A stretch of DNA of 13,680 nt from Tychonema litorale BBK16 (GCF_021648855.1 NZ_JAKJHX010000137.1:1-13680); one strand, 5' to 3'. Positions 7,012-13,521 are shown, counted from the stretch's first letter. Translations and numbers: made by a program. Notes: generated by a model from the letters alone, not told the origin.

Positions 7012-7146
7012 TTACAAATCGCCGCCCTTAGCCGCCAACAGAAAAATCACAATTGGGCCCGAAAGCACGACTGCTGCGAGCAAAGCTACCTGAATAATCA
7101 GTTTGTAGTCGATACCACTGCCCAATAGATCTGTTATAAAGTCCAT
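7012..7146 (-). CDS. psb30: Photosystem II protein Psb30 (Ycf12)
   Basis: This 44-residue reading frame is too short for most gene finders. It begins MDFITDLLGSGIDYKLIIQV, continues as one hydrophobic helix (about residues 16-38) and ends GPIVIFLLAAKGGDL. The GP-x-x-IFLLA-x-x-x-G-x-L ending is the signature I recall for Psb30/Ycf12, a single-span thylakoid subunit at the edge of the photosystem II core near PsbJ, PsbK and PsbZ that helps stabilise the complex. A perfect AGGAGG lies four bases before the ATG (7151-7156 on the + strand), the best ribosome binding site in the window. It is convergent with recJ across a shared hairpin and has its own upstream region (7147-7326). Confidence 0.9.
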   Translation of the reverse strand: MDFITDLLGSGIDYKLIIQVALLAAVVLSGPIVIFLLAAKGGDL

Positions 7147-7298
7147 GTGTCCTCCTGACTGTAGTGAATAAGTCTAGATTGTTGAATTAGAAAATCCGTT
7201 TCTGATCTTACCGGGCGATCGACCCTATTTCTTAAGAAAGTTTACAAAATTCAACTTTTGCAGCAACTAGCCCCTTTTGCCCCATACTTCAACTACAT

Positions 7299-7322
7299 GG
7301 TGACTGAGCGTAGTCGAAGTGC
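7299..7322. repeat. Copy of the CTGAGCGTAGTCGAAG repeat
   Basis: The core CTGAGCGTAGTCGAAG is flanked by GGTG and CACC-type ends. The same core occurs at 8288-8303, with related sequence at 2666-2705. This short motif is a familiar dispersed intergenic repeat in filamentous cyanobacteria. It lies just after the stop of the lipoprotein gene. Confidence 0.75.
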
Positions 7323-7326
7323 ACCT

Positions 7327-8202
7327 TTAGCGCCTTCTACTGCCGAAAGAGGGACGCCGACTCGGTGAACGAGAATTGCCACCGCTACCAAAACTCGGAC
7401 TCCGCCTTTGCTGCGGGGAACTGGGTTTTTGCGATCGCCTCAAATTACTGCCACCATAACCCGAACCAGTCGATCGATTAGCATTTGGCGGTGCTTGGCG
7501 TCTGACTGGTGCGTTCGATGTAGGCGATCGCAAGCGGCCGGTCGTCCTCAAAGCTTGACGGTTTCTCACCGCAGCAGGAGGTGCTTGGTAGCGACTTTGA
7601 TATTGGTTAACAGCTTCCCCGTAAGTATTACCATAGCCGCCATATCCCATCATAATTCCCGGCTGATAGACTGGTGGCATATAATATCGCGGTGTAAATA
7701 ACAAACTGCCGATCGCCTGGCCAGCTATAGCCCCAGCAAACGGAGCCCAAAAGCCAGATTGCTGTCTCACAACCACCGTTTGAGGCTGACCAGTTTGAGG
7801 ATTACTAACAGTTTCAGTCACATTATGAACATACTCAATTTTAAAATCTTCTGTCAAATGCAAGCTTGCTTTACTTTGCTCCAAACTTAGATAACTTTTC
7901 TTACCTTGCGATATTTCCTCATCAGTCAACCTAGCCATTTGCAAATCGCGCGATCGGTAAACAGAGGAAGTACCCGCCGGAGTATTGAGCAACATCAAAC
8001 TATATTCACCCTCACTATCATCATAGGTAGCTTGCTGTACGGGATATTGCCCTTGAGTTAAATTATTGCTAATAGGAGTGGGCGCAGAACGAACTGTATT
8101 AACTTTCTGATTTGCCTCCGGTGTAGGAGTAGAAGAGCCACAGGCTATAGTCGTCAAACACAACGTTACGGTCATTAAATAAACTATCAATTTTCGCAGC
8201 AT
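7327..8202 (-). CDS. Probable lipoprotein with Arg/Ser/Gly-rich tail, function unknown
   Basis: From ATG (8200-8202) the protein has 291 residues. It starts MLRKLIVYLMTVTLCLTTIACGSS, a short positive end, a hydrophobic stretch and a lipobox-like TIAC with Cys21, so it is probably lipid-anchored. The middle (about 60-150) is soluble and has no family I recognise. A glycine-zipper-like hydrophobic segment lies at about 152-168 (WAPFAGAIAGQAIGSLLF), followed by a Tyr/Pro/Gly-rich stretch. The last ~75 residues are very basic and low in complexity, ending SRRPSFGSRRR. The frame is open back to 8403, but the extra 67 residues are encoded by heptad repeat DNA, so the shorter start is preferred. No Shine-Dalgarno is seen. 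Known only as a hypothetical here; possibly an envelope protein that binds an acidic polymer, which is speculation. Confidence 0.75.
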   Translation of the reverse strand: MLRKLIVYLMTVTLCLTTIACGSSTPTPEANQKVNTVRSAPTPISNNLTQGQYPVQQATYDDSEGEYSLMLLNTPAGTSSVYRSRDLQMARLTDEEISQGKKSYLSLEQSKASLHLTEDFKIEYVHNVTETVSNPQTGQPQTVVVRQQSGFWAPFAGAIAGQAIGSLLFTPRYYMPPVYQPGIMMGYGGYGNTYGEAVNQYQSRYQAPPAAVRNRQALRTTGRLRSPTSNAPVRRQAPPNANRSTGSGYGGSNLRRSQKPSSPQQRRSPSFGSGGNSRSPSRRPSFGSRRR

Positions 8203-8219
8203 AAATACTAATTTGAATT

Positions 8220-8275
8220 GGGAATGGGGAATGGGGAATTGGGCATTGGGCATTGGGCATTGGGCATTGGGCATT
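8220..8275. repeat. Heptanucleotide repeat (GGGCATT/GGGAATT), eight units
   Basis: Units are GGGAATG twice, GGGAATT once and GGGCATT five times in a row, ending 17-18 bp before the lipoprotein start codon. It is the reverse-complement form of the CCCAATT/CCCAATG array at 3468-3551. Confidence 0.92.
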
Positions 8276-8284
8276 GGGGCTCTT

Positions 8285-8306
8285 ACACTGAGCGTAGTCG
8301 AAGTGT
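8285..8306. repeat. Copy of the CTGAGCGTAGTCGAAG repeat with paired ends
   Basis: ACACT (8285-8289) and AGTGT (8302-8306) are complementary and flank GAGCGTAGTCGA. The element is wedged between two heptad arrays. Confidence 0.75.
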
Positions 8307-8313
8307 CGAAGAA

Positions 8314-8348
8314 CCTTCTTCCTTCTTCCTTCTTCCTTCTTCCTTCCC
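8314..8348. repeat. Heptanucleotide repeat (CCTTCTT), five units
   Basis: Four exact CCTTCTT units and a fifth CCTTCCC run up to the stop codon of the DUF1517-like gene at 8348-8350. On the minus strand this is a purine-rich AAGAAGG tract in the transcript downstream of that gene. Confidence 0.9.
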
Positions 8349-8950
8349 TACAAAGGAATGAGTTCAGAGAAATTGACCAACAACTGATCATCAGTAAGTT
8401 CATCTCCGAACTGTGCGGGAGAAAAGTGAACTTGGATAGCTCTAAGCCTTTGCTGATAATTTAAATTAATCAGTGCTTTCAAACCAGCTTTCAGCGCGCT
8501 CATGTCAGCGAGGTCTGTTTCGAGTTGCGGAACTTCCCCTTCATAAGCAACTGTCAGAATCACCACTACATTTCTAGTTACAGGCAGAGATAAGGGAGAA
8601 TTTTTATCATGCACAGAGTCATATTGAGGTTCGCTGAGATAGCGTTGAGCGGAATCTGTGAATAATTCTTCTACATAATCGCCTGCTTCCCCTTCATCCC
8701 AAAAAACATCACCTTCGTTTGCCGCTGATTTCCAGTAGTTATCGTACTGCAATAGGTGATTGCAAACCTCTACCAGCCCTTCTCCTAAAACTGTTAAGTC
8801 ACCATCGGCATCAATGGCATCTCTAGCAGTGCTGTTGAGAATTCCCAATACAGGTGCGACTTCTTCACCGGTTAGGTGAACGAACACGCGGCAAACTGCA
8901 AATCGGGTTTTACCTGTAAATTGATTGAATCGATCGCCTAAAACATTCAT
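8348..8950 (-). CDS. DUF1517-like protein
   Basis: This 200-residue protein has no signal peptide or membrane helix. Its C-terminal half resembles the end of DUF1517 proteins of cyanobacteria and plastids. NVVVILTVAYEG is a buried strand, followed by a helix with LKAGLKALINL, then the strand LRAIQVHFSPAQ and the closing LTDDQLLVNFSELIPL. That matches the family's usual ending of the type LTxxELLxxYPxLxPL. The N-terminal membrane and Gly-rich part of longer DUF1517 proteins is missing, so it is either a short subfamily or a distant relative. The middle is strongly acidic (about 75-95). The biochemical role of the family is not known. No Shine-Dalgarno is seen before ATG 8950. It may be transcribed with the lipoprotein gene downstream, but repeat DNA separates them. 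Confidence 0.75.
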   Translation of the reverse strand: MNVLGDRFNQFTGKTRFAVCRVFVHLTGEEVAPVLGILNSTARDAIDADGDLTVLGEGLVEVCNHLLQYDNYWKSAANEGDVFWDEGEAGDYVEELFTDSAQRYLSEPQYDSVHDKNSPLSLPVTRNVVVILTVAYEGEVPQLETDLADMSALKAGLKALINLNYQQRLRAIQVHFSPAQFGDELTDDQLLVNFSELIPL

Positions 8951-9074
8951 GAATATACTTGTAATCTTATAGAGAGATATTTCACACCATAGCAGACCTG
9001 TTTGACCGAGACCGTCTATCCTCAGATTGAGGTTGCGCGTTATATCGTTTCTGGTTACACCGGAATGATATGGA

Positions 9075-9301
9075 GGATACGGCAGTGCCCATAGGTGTCA
9101 ACTTAAGCCTGAAAGTCTTGATAAATCTCGTTTTTCCCTAAGTCTAGATCCCCCTAAATCCCCCTTAAGAAGGGGGACTTTGAGAAGACTCTTGTCCCCC
9201 CCTTCTTAAGGGGGGTTAGGGGGGATCTGGCTTTAATCGTCAAACAGTAGTCTCTGAAGGGGTTTGACCTTAAGTTGACACCAATGGGCAGTGCCGTATC
9301 C
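9075..9301. repeat. Nested inverted-repeat (MITE-like) element
   Basis: Outer arms 9075-9107 and 9269-9301 are reverse complements in 32 of 33 positions, beginning GGATACGGCAGTGCCC and ending at CTTAAG. An inner pair lies at about 9146-9178 and 9194-9226, built on AGATCCCCCT and AGGGGGGATCT with a small length difference. Unrelated sequence lies between the two levels. There is no coding capacity. The inner CCCCCTTAAGAAGGGGG type is a common dispersed repeat in cyanobacterial genomes. The shape suits a non-autonomous mobile element, possibly one inserted in another, but target-site duplications are not clear. Confidence 0.85.
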
Positions 9302-9342
9302 CTACCGAAATAATACTGTAGGGACACGGCACTGCCGTGTCC
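9284..9342. repeat. Palindromic hairpin element, copy 2
   Basis: 9287-9305 pairs with 9318-9336 over 19 bp with one mismatch, around a 12-bp loop. The right arm contains the palindrome 9322-9342 (GGACACGGCA, C, TGCCGTGTCC), identical to 63-83. Its left arm is shared with the right end of the nested element, so the two families are physically fused here. Confidence 0.88.
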
Positions 9343-9360
9343 TCATTTCAGCCACTGTAA

Positions 9361-9819
9361 CTATTTGCTGATCGCACTTTCCACCGATTCGATCGCATCA
9401 GACGAACTCAAATCGAGTTCACCACCGGGTGCTTCTGGGTGTGTGCGATCGATCGCACCTGGAACTTCTAGGTATTCATCAACATATCCATCGGCGATCA
9501 ACTCTTCAAAAACTTCAAAATCATCACTCATAGCAGCACAAGCAGCACTAGCCCGCTTGCCAGCGCGATAACTCATGTACGCAGCACCACCGCCCAAAAC
9601 CCCAGCTAAGCCCAAAAAACCCAAAGCGAGCATTTTGTAGGATTTACACTGATTCATTTGACTATCTCCACCGACACCGAGGGTTGTCGCAGAACCAGAT
9701 TGGCTAGCGCCAGATTTGCTGTAGGGACAGGGAAAAGCAAATGTTGCGTCACCGAAAGCAATGGTACTTGCGATCGCAACGGTAGAAGCAATGCCAGCTA
9801 ACACTTGAAACTTTTTCAT
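9361..9819 (-). CDS. Small exported or membrane protein, function unknown
   Basis: The 152 residues begin with a classic signal peptide: MKKFQVLAGI, then a hydrophobic stretch, with a likely cut after ATFA near residue 28. A short Ser/Gly-rich segment follows, with cysteines at 31 and 58. Next is one membrane helix at about 63-83 (LALGFLGLAGVLGGGAAYM), then a short positive patch (RAGKRA). The tail of about 55 residues is strongly acidic (DDFEVFEELIADGYVDEYLEVP). With the signal cleaved, this would be a single-span protein with a tiny outer part and a charged cytoplasmic tail. It has no PEP-CTERM end, so it is not an exosortase substrate. I recognise no family. The start ATG 9819 is fixed by the signal peptide; no ribosome binding site is obvious. 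Confidence 0.75.
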   Translation of the reverse strand: MKKFQVLAGIASTVAIASTIAFGDATFAFPCPYSKSGASQSGSATTLGVGGDSQMNQCKSYKMLALGFLGLAGVLGGGAAYMSYRAGKRASAACAAMSDDFEVFEELIADGYVDEYLEVPGAIDRTHPEAPGGELDLSSSDAIESVESAISK

Positions 9820-9832
9820 GGCGGTCTGGGAT

Positions 9833-9878
9833 TTTGTAAAGGATCATTAAAAAAATAATGGTAACAGCTCTTTACAAA
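9833..9878. promoter_or_regulatory. Nested dyads upstream of the small exported protein gene
   Basis: TTTGTAAAG (9833-9841) and CTTTACAAA (9870-9878) are perfect inverted arms. Between them CATTA (9845-9849) and TAATG (9856-9860) form a second pair around six A bases. The site is 14-59 bp before the ATG of the minus-strand gene, where an operator or promoter is expected. Confidence 0.4.
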
Positions 9879-10009
9879 TCCATCAACTACCCTGAGCAAC
9901 CAAAATCTTGACTCCATAGTCCTGAACAATTTAATCACCGTTGCAAACACTTGGTGGCAAAATACTTTTAAGGCTATTTTTGAGAAGACTTATAGTTATT
10001 GGCATAAAC

Positions 10010-11116
10010 ATGACAGACAGCAAGGATCAGGCTATTGTACGATCGCCTCGCCGATTATTGGTAACAGGTGGGGCTGGATTTATTGGCTCAAATTTTGTCC
10101 ATCACTGGTGTAGTAGCTATCCAGGCGATCGGGTAATCGTACTCGATGCTCTCACCTATGCAGGAAACAGACAAACCCTCGCCAGTTTAGAGGGAGGAGA
10201 AAATTTTCGGTTTGTACAGGGCGATATTTGCGATCGTAGCCTCATCGACACCTTACTTCAAACCGAAAACATCGATACAGTCGCCCACTTTGCAGCAGAA
10301 TCCCACGTCGATCGATCGATCATTGGCCCCGCCGCCTTCGTCCAAACCAACGTTGTCGGAACATTCACCCTCCTAGAAGCCTTCCGCAAGCATTTTGAAA
10401 CAATTGAGGACTTGTCTCTCAAAACACAAATGCGCTTTCTCCATGTCTCCACAGACGAAGTTTACGGCAGTCTAGGCCCCGACGACCCAGCATTTACCGA
10501 AACAACCGCCTACGAGCCCAACAGCCCCTACTCAGCCTCAAAAGCTGGCAGTGACCACCTCGCCCGCGCCTACTTCCACACCTACGGCGTCCCCACAATC
10601 ATCACCAACTGTTCCAACAACTACGGCCCCTATCACTTCCCCGAAAAGCTGATTCCATTAATGTGCATCAATATGCTTTTGGGCAAACCACTACCAGTTT
10701 ATGGCGACGGTCAAAACGTCCGAGATTGGCTATATGTCCTCGATCACTGCCGCGCTTTAGATGCCGTGATCAACAATGGCAAACCTGGAGAAACCTATAA
10801 CGTCGGCGGCAACAACGAAGTTAAAAATCTCGATTTGGTCAAAATCCTATGCCAGTTAATGGACGAATTAGCAGTAGATTTACCCGTCAGCCCTTGCGAA
10901 AAATTGATCACCTTTGTCAAAGATCGGGCAGGACACGATCGACGTTATGCGATCGATGCCACCAAAATTAAAACTGACCTAAATTGGACTCCATCAGTCA
11001 CAGTTGAAGAAGGTATGCGACGCACCGTAGAATGGTATTTAGCCAATCGCGATTGGTGGGAACCACTACTTTCCGAAGAATATCAGACTTACTACCGCAA
11101 AGTCTACACTAATTAG
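10010..11116 (+). CDS. rfbB: dTDP-glucose 4,6-dehydratase RfbB (RmlB)
   Basis: RfbB converts dTDP-D-glucose to dTDP-4-keto-6-deoxy-D-glucose using bound NAD, the second step toward dTDP-L-rhamnose and related deoxysugars for surface polysaccharides. From ATG 10010 the protein has 368 residues, near the family norm. The Rossmann NAD loop TGGAGFIGSN is at 19-28. FAAESHVDRSI lies at 94-104. The catalytic STDEVYG is at 147-153 (Thr148, Asp149, Glu150), and YSASK with Tyr174 and Lys178 completes the short-chain dehydrogenase active site. NNYGPYHFPEKLIP (203-216) and GDGQNVRDWLYV (232-243) are typical RmlB substrate-site segments. An in-frame TTG at 9941 would add 23 residues not expected in the family. 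No other rhamnose-pathway gene (rfbA, C, D) is in the window. It lies 71 bp before the exosortase gene on the same strand. Confidence 0.96.
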   Translation: MTDSKDQAIVRSPRRLLVTGGAGFIGSNFVHHWCSSYPGDRVIVLDALTYAGNRQTLASLEGGENFRFVQGDICDRSLIDTLLQTENIDTVAHFAAESHVDRSIIGPAAFVQTNVVGTFTLLEAFRKHFETIEDLSLKTQMRFLHVSTDEVYGSLGPDDPAFTETTAYEPNSPYSASKAGSDHLARAYFHTYGVPTIITNCSNNYGPYHFPEKLIPLMCINMLLGKPLPVYGDGQNVRDWLYVLDHCRALDAVINNGKPGETYNVGGNNEVKNLDLVKILCQLMDELAVDLPVSPCEKLITFVKDRAGHDRRYAIDATKIKTDLNWTPSVTVEEGMRRTVEWYLANRDWWEPLLSEEYQTYYRKVYTN

Positions 11117-11128
11117 TCAGTATTCATG

Positions 11129-11169
11129 AGTTAGTTGTTGTTAGTTATAATAAATAACAACAACTAACT
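11129..11169. terminator. Perfect 15-bp stem-loop between rfbB and the exosortase gene
   Basis: Arms 11129-11143 and 11155-11169 (AGTTAGTTGTTGTTA and its complement) pair perfectly around an 11-base loop. It is AT-rich and has no T-run after it on the + strand; an A-run follows, which would be a T-run for the opposite strand. It could end or dampen transcription from rfbB, or be a repeat. Its last base is 18 bp before the next ATG. Confidence 0.45.
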
Positions 11170-11187
11170 AATAAAAAGAAAGCACAA

Positions 11188-12036
11188 ATGACCGAAACTA
11201 AATGGCTAAATCACCTCCAAGAACCCAAATACTGGCTGCTAGGCATAGCCTCCGGCTTGATAATTCTGCAACTAACCCTGACTTCCAGAACAGAAAACGC
11301 AGACCTATTCGGGACAATGTTTCTATTTTGGGGAGTTGTATGCTTCCTGATTTCCGAAAGATACCAAACCTTAACCTTAGAAAGCGGAATTTTCAGCACT
11401 TTCTTTGGGGCATCATTAATCTTTTTAATATTGCTCAAAAGTTCGTCCATATCTGGATACGACTTTTTTATCCGCGTCATGCCTTTCCTATCTGGAATCA
11501 GTCTTGCTTTGCTAGCTTCTGGAACCAAAGGACTAAAACAATATTGGCAAGAACTTCTAATTCTTGCCTATACAGCAATTCCTCCCGGATTGATAGGAAT
11601 CTTTGTTGATGTCGCCAAATTAACCGCTAAATTTTCAGGTTTTCTCCTCCACTATTTAGGTTTTGAAGTAGTTCGTCAAGGAGCATTTCTCATCCTAGAA
11701 AAAGGCAGCGTGGAAGTGAATCATGGCTGTTCAGGAGTCAATGCTATCCTACAATTGTTAGGACTAGGCCTGGTTTTTTTACTCATGTTTCCTACAACTA
11801 CGGGACAGAAAATTGTAGTGCCGATTGTTGCAGTCCTGATTGGATTTGTAGTGAATGCAGCACGAGTTTCTCTCATGGCTGTGCTGGTATCGCTGTCTCA
11901 ACAAGAAGCCTTCAAATACTGGCATGAAGGTAATGGATCGGTAATTTTTTCAATGATTGCTGTATTCATTTTTGGGATATTCTGCTGGTTTGCCATTTTG
12001 CAAGAACCACAAAATAAGAGAAAACAAAATCAATAA
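11188..12036 (+). CDS. crtA: Cyanoexosortase A
   Basis: Exosortases are multi-span membrane transpeptidases that recognise a C-terminal PEP-CTERM sorting tail, cut it and help place the protein at the cell surface, usually alongside exopolysaccharide genes. The 282 residues contain about eight hydrophobic segments. The catalytic triad is visible: Cys181 in NHGCSGVNA, Arg226 in NAARVSLM, and His246 in YWHEGNGSVIF. The layout and immediate neighbours fit the cyanobacterial type A enzyme. The symbol crtA is used for this family and should not be confused with the carotenoid gene. The start ATG 11188 has only a weak upstream AAAGAAAG. The gene ends with TAATG, overlapping the next start by one base, so the two are translationally coupled. 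Confidence 0.92.
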   Translation: MTETKWLNHLQEPKYWLLGIASGLIILQLTLTSRTENADLFGTMFLFWGVVCFLISERYQTLTLESGIFSTFFGASLIFLILLKSSSISGYDFFIRVMPFLSGISLALLASGTKGLKQYWQELLILAYTAIPPGLIGIFVDVAKLTAKFSGFLLHYLGFEVVRQGAFLILEKGSVEVNHGCSGVNAILQLLGLGLVFLLMFPTTTGQKIVVPIVAVLIGFVVNAARVSLMAVLVSLSQQEAFKYWHEGNGSVIFSMIAVFIFGIFCWFAILQEPQNKRKQNQ

Positions 12037-12704
12037 TGGCTATTACCGATTGGAAGACAGCGAGAATTTCTCTTTTAGTTGTGACATTTATAGTGGTTTT
12101 ATTAGTTGTCGGAAAATCGACATTCTATCCATCGGCAGGTGTTCCTGCTGCAACCACATTTGAAATGCCAGAGTCCGTACCTGTAACCGACTGGCAAATT
12201 AAAAAAAGTACACCTCTAAAAATTAGTGACACTTCATCAATTAAGGTAGGCAGAAAATATGACTATCAAAAAAATAACCTTGACCTAGAAGTAGAATTGC
12301 GCTATGTGGTAGGAACCATTGGGGATGTAGCAGGTCTGGCGAAAGGAAATACTGTTCTTAAGTCTTCTCCTGGTAAACTAGAATTAGCGAATACTGAAAA
12401 AGTAGGTTTTCACGGGATTTTACAATTCCAAAACCGACTATATCTAAGTTCTTGCATCAATCCCAGTGGTGGCGCTACTGTTACCAGTAACCAGTTTAGA
12501 TACAACCGGAATACAAGTGACTGGAATTTGAACCGCATTTTGTTTTGGCTGTTGGGTAGGGGCAATATTCAAGATCAGCGCTGTTTATGGACTCAGATGT
12601 CTGTACCTTTGGACAAAACAACTCCCCAAGATGCCAAGAAAATTCTAGAGAATGCTTGGGTTTCTTGGTATGGGTGGTGGCAGCCGCGATTTCCCAAACC
12701 TTGA
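12036..12704 (+). CDS. Cyanoexosortase A system-associated protein
   Basis: This 222-residue protein follows the exosortase with a one-base overlap. It has a short cytoplasmic start, one membrane helix at about 10-27 (ISLLVVTFIVVLLVVG) and an extracytoplasmic domain. That arrangement matches the EpsI-like partner proteins that accompany exosortases, here the cyanobacterial type A partner. Segments such as VPVTDWQI, the paired cysteines in LSSCINPSG and DQRCLWTQM, and a Trp-rich end (WVSWYGWWQPRF) are visible. The partner's exact action is not established; it is thought to work with the exosortase or polysaccharide export. Assignment rests mainly on gene order and topology, plus general recollection of the family. 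Confidence 0.85.
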   Translation: MAITDWKTARISLLVVTFIVVLLVVGKSTFYPSAGVPAATTFEMPESVPVTDWQIKKSTPLKISDTSSIKVGRKYDYQKNNLDLEVELRYVVGTIGDVAGLAKGNTVLKSSPGKLELANTEKVGFHGILQFQNRLYLSSCINPSGGATVTSNQFRYNRNTSDWNLNRILFWLLGRGNIQDQRCLWTQMSVPLDKTTPQDAKKILENAWVSWYGWWQPRFPKP

Positions 12705-12747
12705 GTAGATTCAAAAGAGATTTTTTTAACCCTAGGTGTATTAGTGT

Positions 12748-13425
12748 ATGAATGAGATACAAGGCGATCAAGGTTTTTCTATGTACAGGTTGCGTTGGGT
12801 TGGCTACGGTCTATTAATTTTGTCATTATTAGATACGATCGCAGTTTTGACACCAGCAAATTTTGGCGTTCGTGCTTGGGAATTACAGACAATTGGGGCC
12901 ATCGTCGAACGAGTGCCAGTTCCTCTATTGGCAATGGCGCTGATATTTTTTGGAGAAGGTTACGATCGCAAACCTTTGGAAGAGATCTTTTTAAAGATTT
13001 TATCTTGGGTTTGTCTGTTGCTGGCCCTGGTATTTCTGTTAATGCTGCCCTTGGGTATTTTTGGGGCGATTTCCGTCAACACCCAAAGCAGTAAGCAAAT
13101 TACTACCCAAGCCAATCAACAATTAGCCCAATTGCAGCAAGTTGAAGAACGGCTAAATAAGGGAACTCCCGAAGATTTGAAAAATTTAGGGGCGGAATTG
13201 ACTCGGCTGGGAGTACAAGCGGATACGAACAACCCCCAGGAATTGAAAAGTCAAATTCTGGCGAGAATTACTCCAGCAAAGGAACGATTGCAAGCGCAAA
13301 GTACAGCGGTTCAGTCTAATCAGCGTTTGGGGTTATTCAAAAATGCGATTAAGTGGCTATTGGGCGCTTTAATTTCTAGCGTTTTGTTTTTTACGATGTG
13401 GCGCGGTACTAATTGGGCTAGATAA
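12748..13425 (+). CDS. HpsJ-like membrane protein associated with cyanoexosortase
   Basis: HpsJ was named from the hormogonium polysaccharide locus of Nostoc, and related proteins accompany cyanoexosortases. The 225 residues open with LRWVGYGLLILSLLDTIAVLTPANF and WELQTIGAIVERVPVPLL, which I recognise as the HpsJ-type N-terminus. Membrane segments lie at about 17-35, 55-70, 83-110 and 200-218. Between the third and fourth is a helical, Gln/Leu/Glu-rich stretch (about 113-195) with coiled-coil character. The start is uncertain. ATG 12748 gives the longest form but has no clear ribosome binding site. ATG 12781 (residue 12) has AAGG seven bases upstream and begins at MYRLRWVGYG, closer to the family start. 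It lies 43 bp after the exosortase partner and is probably in the same operon. Confidence 0.82.
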   Translation: MNEIQGDQGFSMYRLRWVGYGLLILSLLDTIAVLTPANFGVRAWELQTIGAIVERVPVPLLAMALIFFGEGYDRKPLEEIFLKILSWVCLLLALVFLLMLPLGIFGAISVNTQSSKQITTQANQQLAQLQQVEERLNKGTPEDLKNLGAELTRLGVQADTNNPQELKSQILARITPAKERLQAQSTAVQSNQRLGLFKNAIKWLLGALISSVLFFTMWRGTNWAR

Positions 13426-13441
13426 TTATTTTGAGTTAAGA

Positions 13442-13521
13442 AATTAGGATACGGCAGTGCCGTTTCCCTACAATTAATCAGACTAATTAGGATACGGCAG
13501 TGCCGTTTCCCTACAATTAAT
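13442..13521. repeat. Direct tandem copies of the hairpin left arm
   Basis: A 37-bp segment (AATTAGGATACGGCAGTGCC to CTACAATTAAT) occurs exactly twice, at 13442-13478 and 13485-13521, 43 bp apart. It is the left half of the hairpin element seen at 24-58, with GTTTCC in place of GTGTCC. Confidence 0.92.

Larger units (their letters stand above)
8951..9360. other. Repeat-rich intergenic region upstream of the DUF1517-like gene
   Basis: This 410-bp stretch has no convincing gene. The first ~120 bp should hold the promoter of the minus-strand gene at 8348-8950. The rest is made of the nested inverted element (9075-9301) and the second hairpin copy (9284-9342). Confidence 0.7.

Noticed and set aside
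7237..7256. HLR1 site upstream of psb30
   Set aside because: TTTACAAA is an acceptable half-site but the second half is poor; not enough to call RpaB control.
8203..8403. Extending the lipoprotein gene by 67 residues upstream
   Set aside because: The extra residues (PMPNAQC-type repeats) are encoded by heptad repeat DNA, would bury the signal peptide and would overlap the neighbouring gene.
9075..9342. Insertion sequence with transposase
   Set aside because: No open reading frame of useful length in the element; only inverted repeats are present.
9361..9819. PEP-CTERM substrate for the exosortase
   Set aside because: The C-terminus is acidic and lacks a PEP motif, a terminal helix and a basic end.
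9941..10009. TTG start for rfbB
   Set aside because: Adds 23 residues before the NAD-binding fold that the family does not have; ATG 10010 fits family length.
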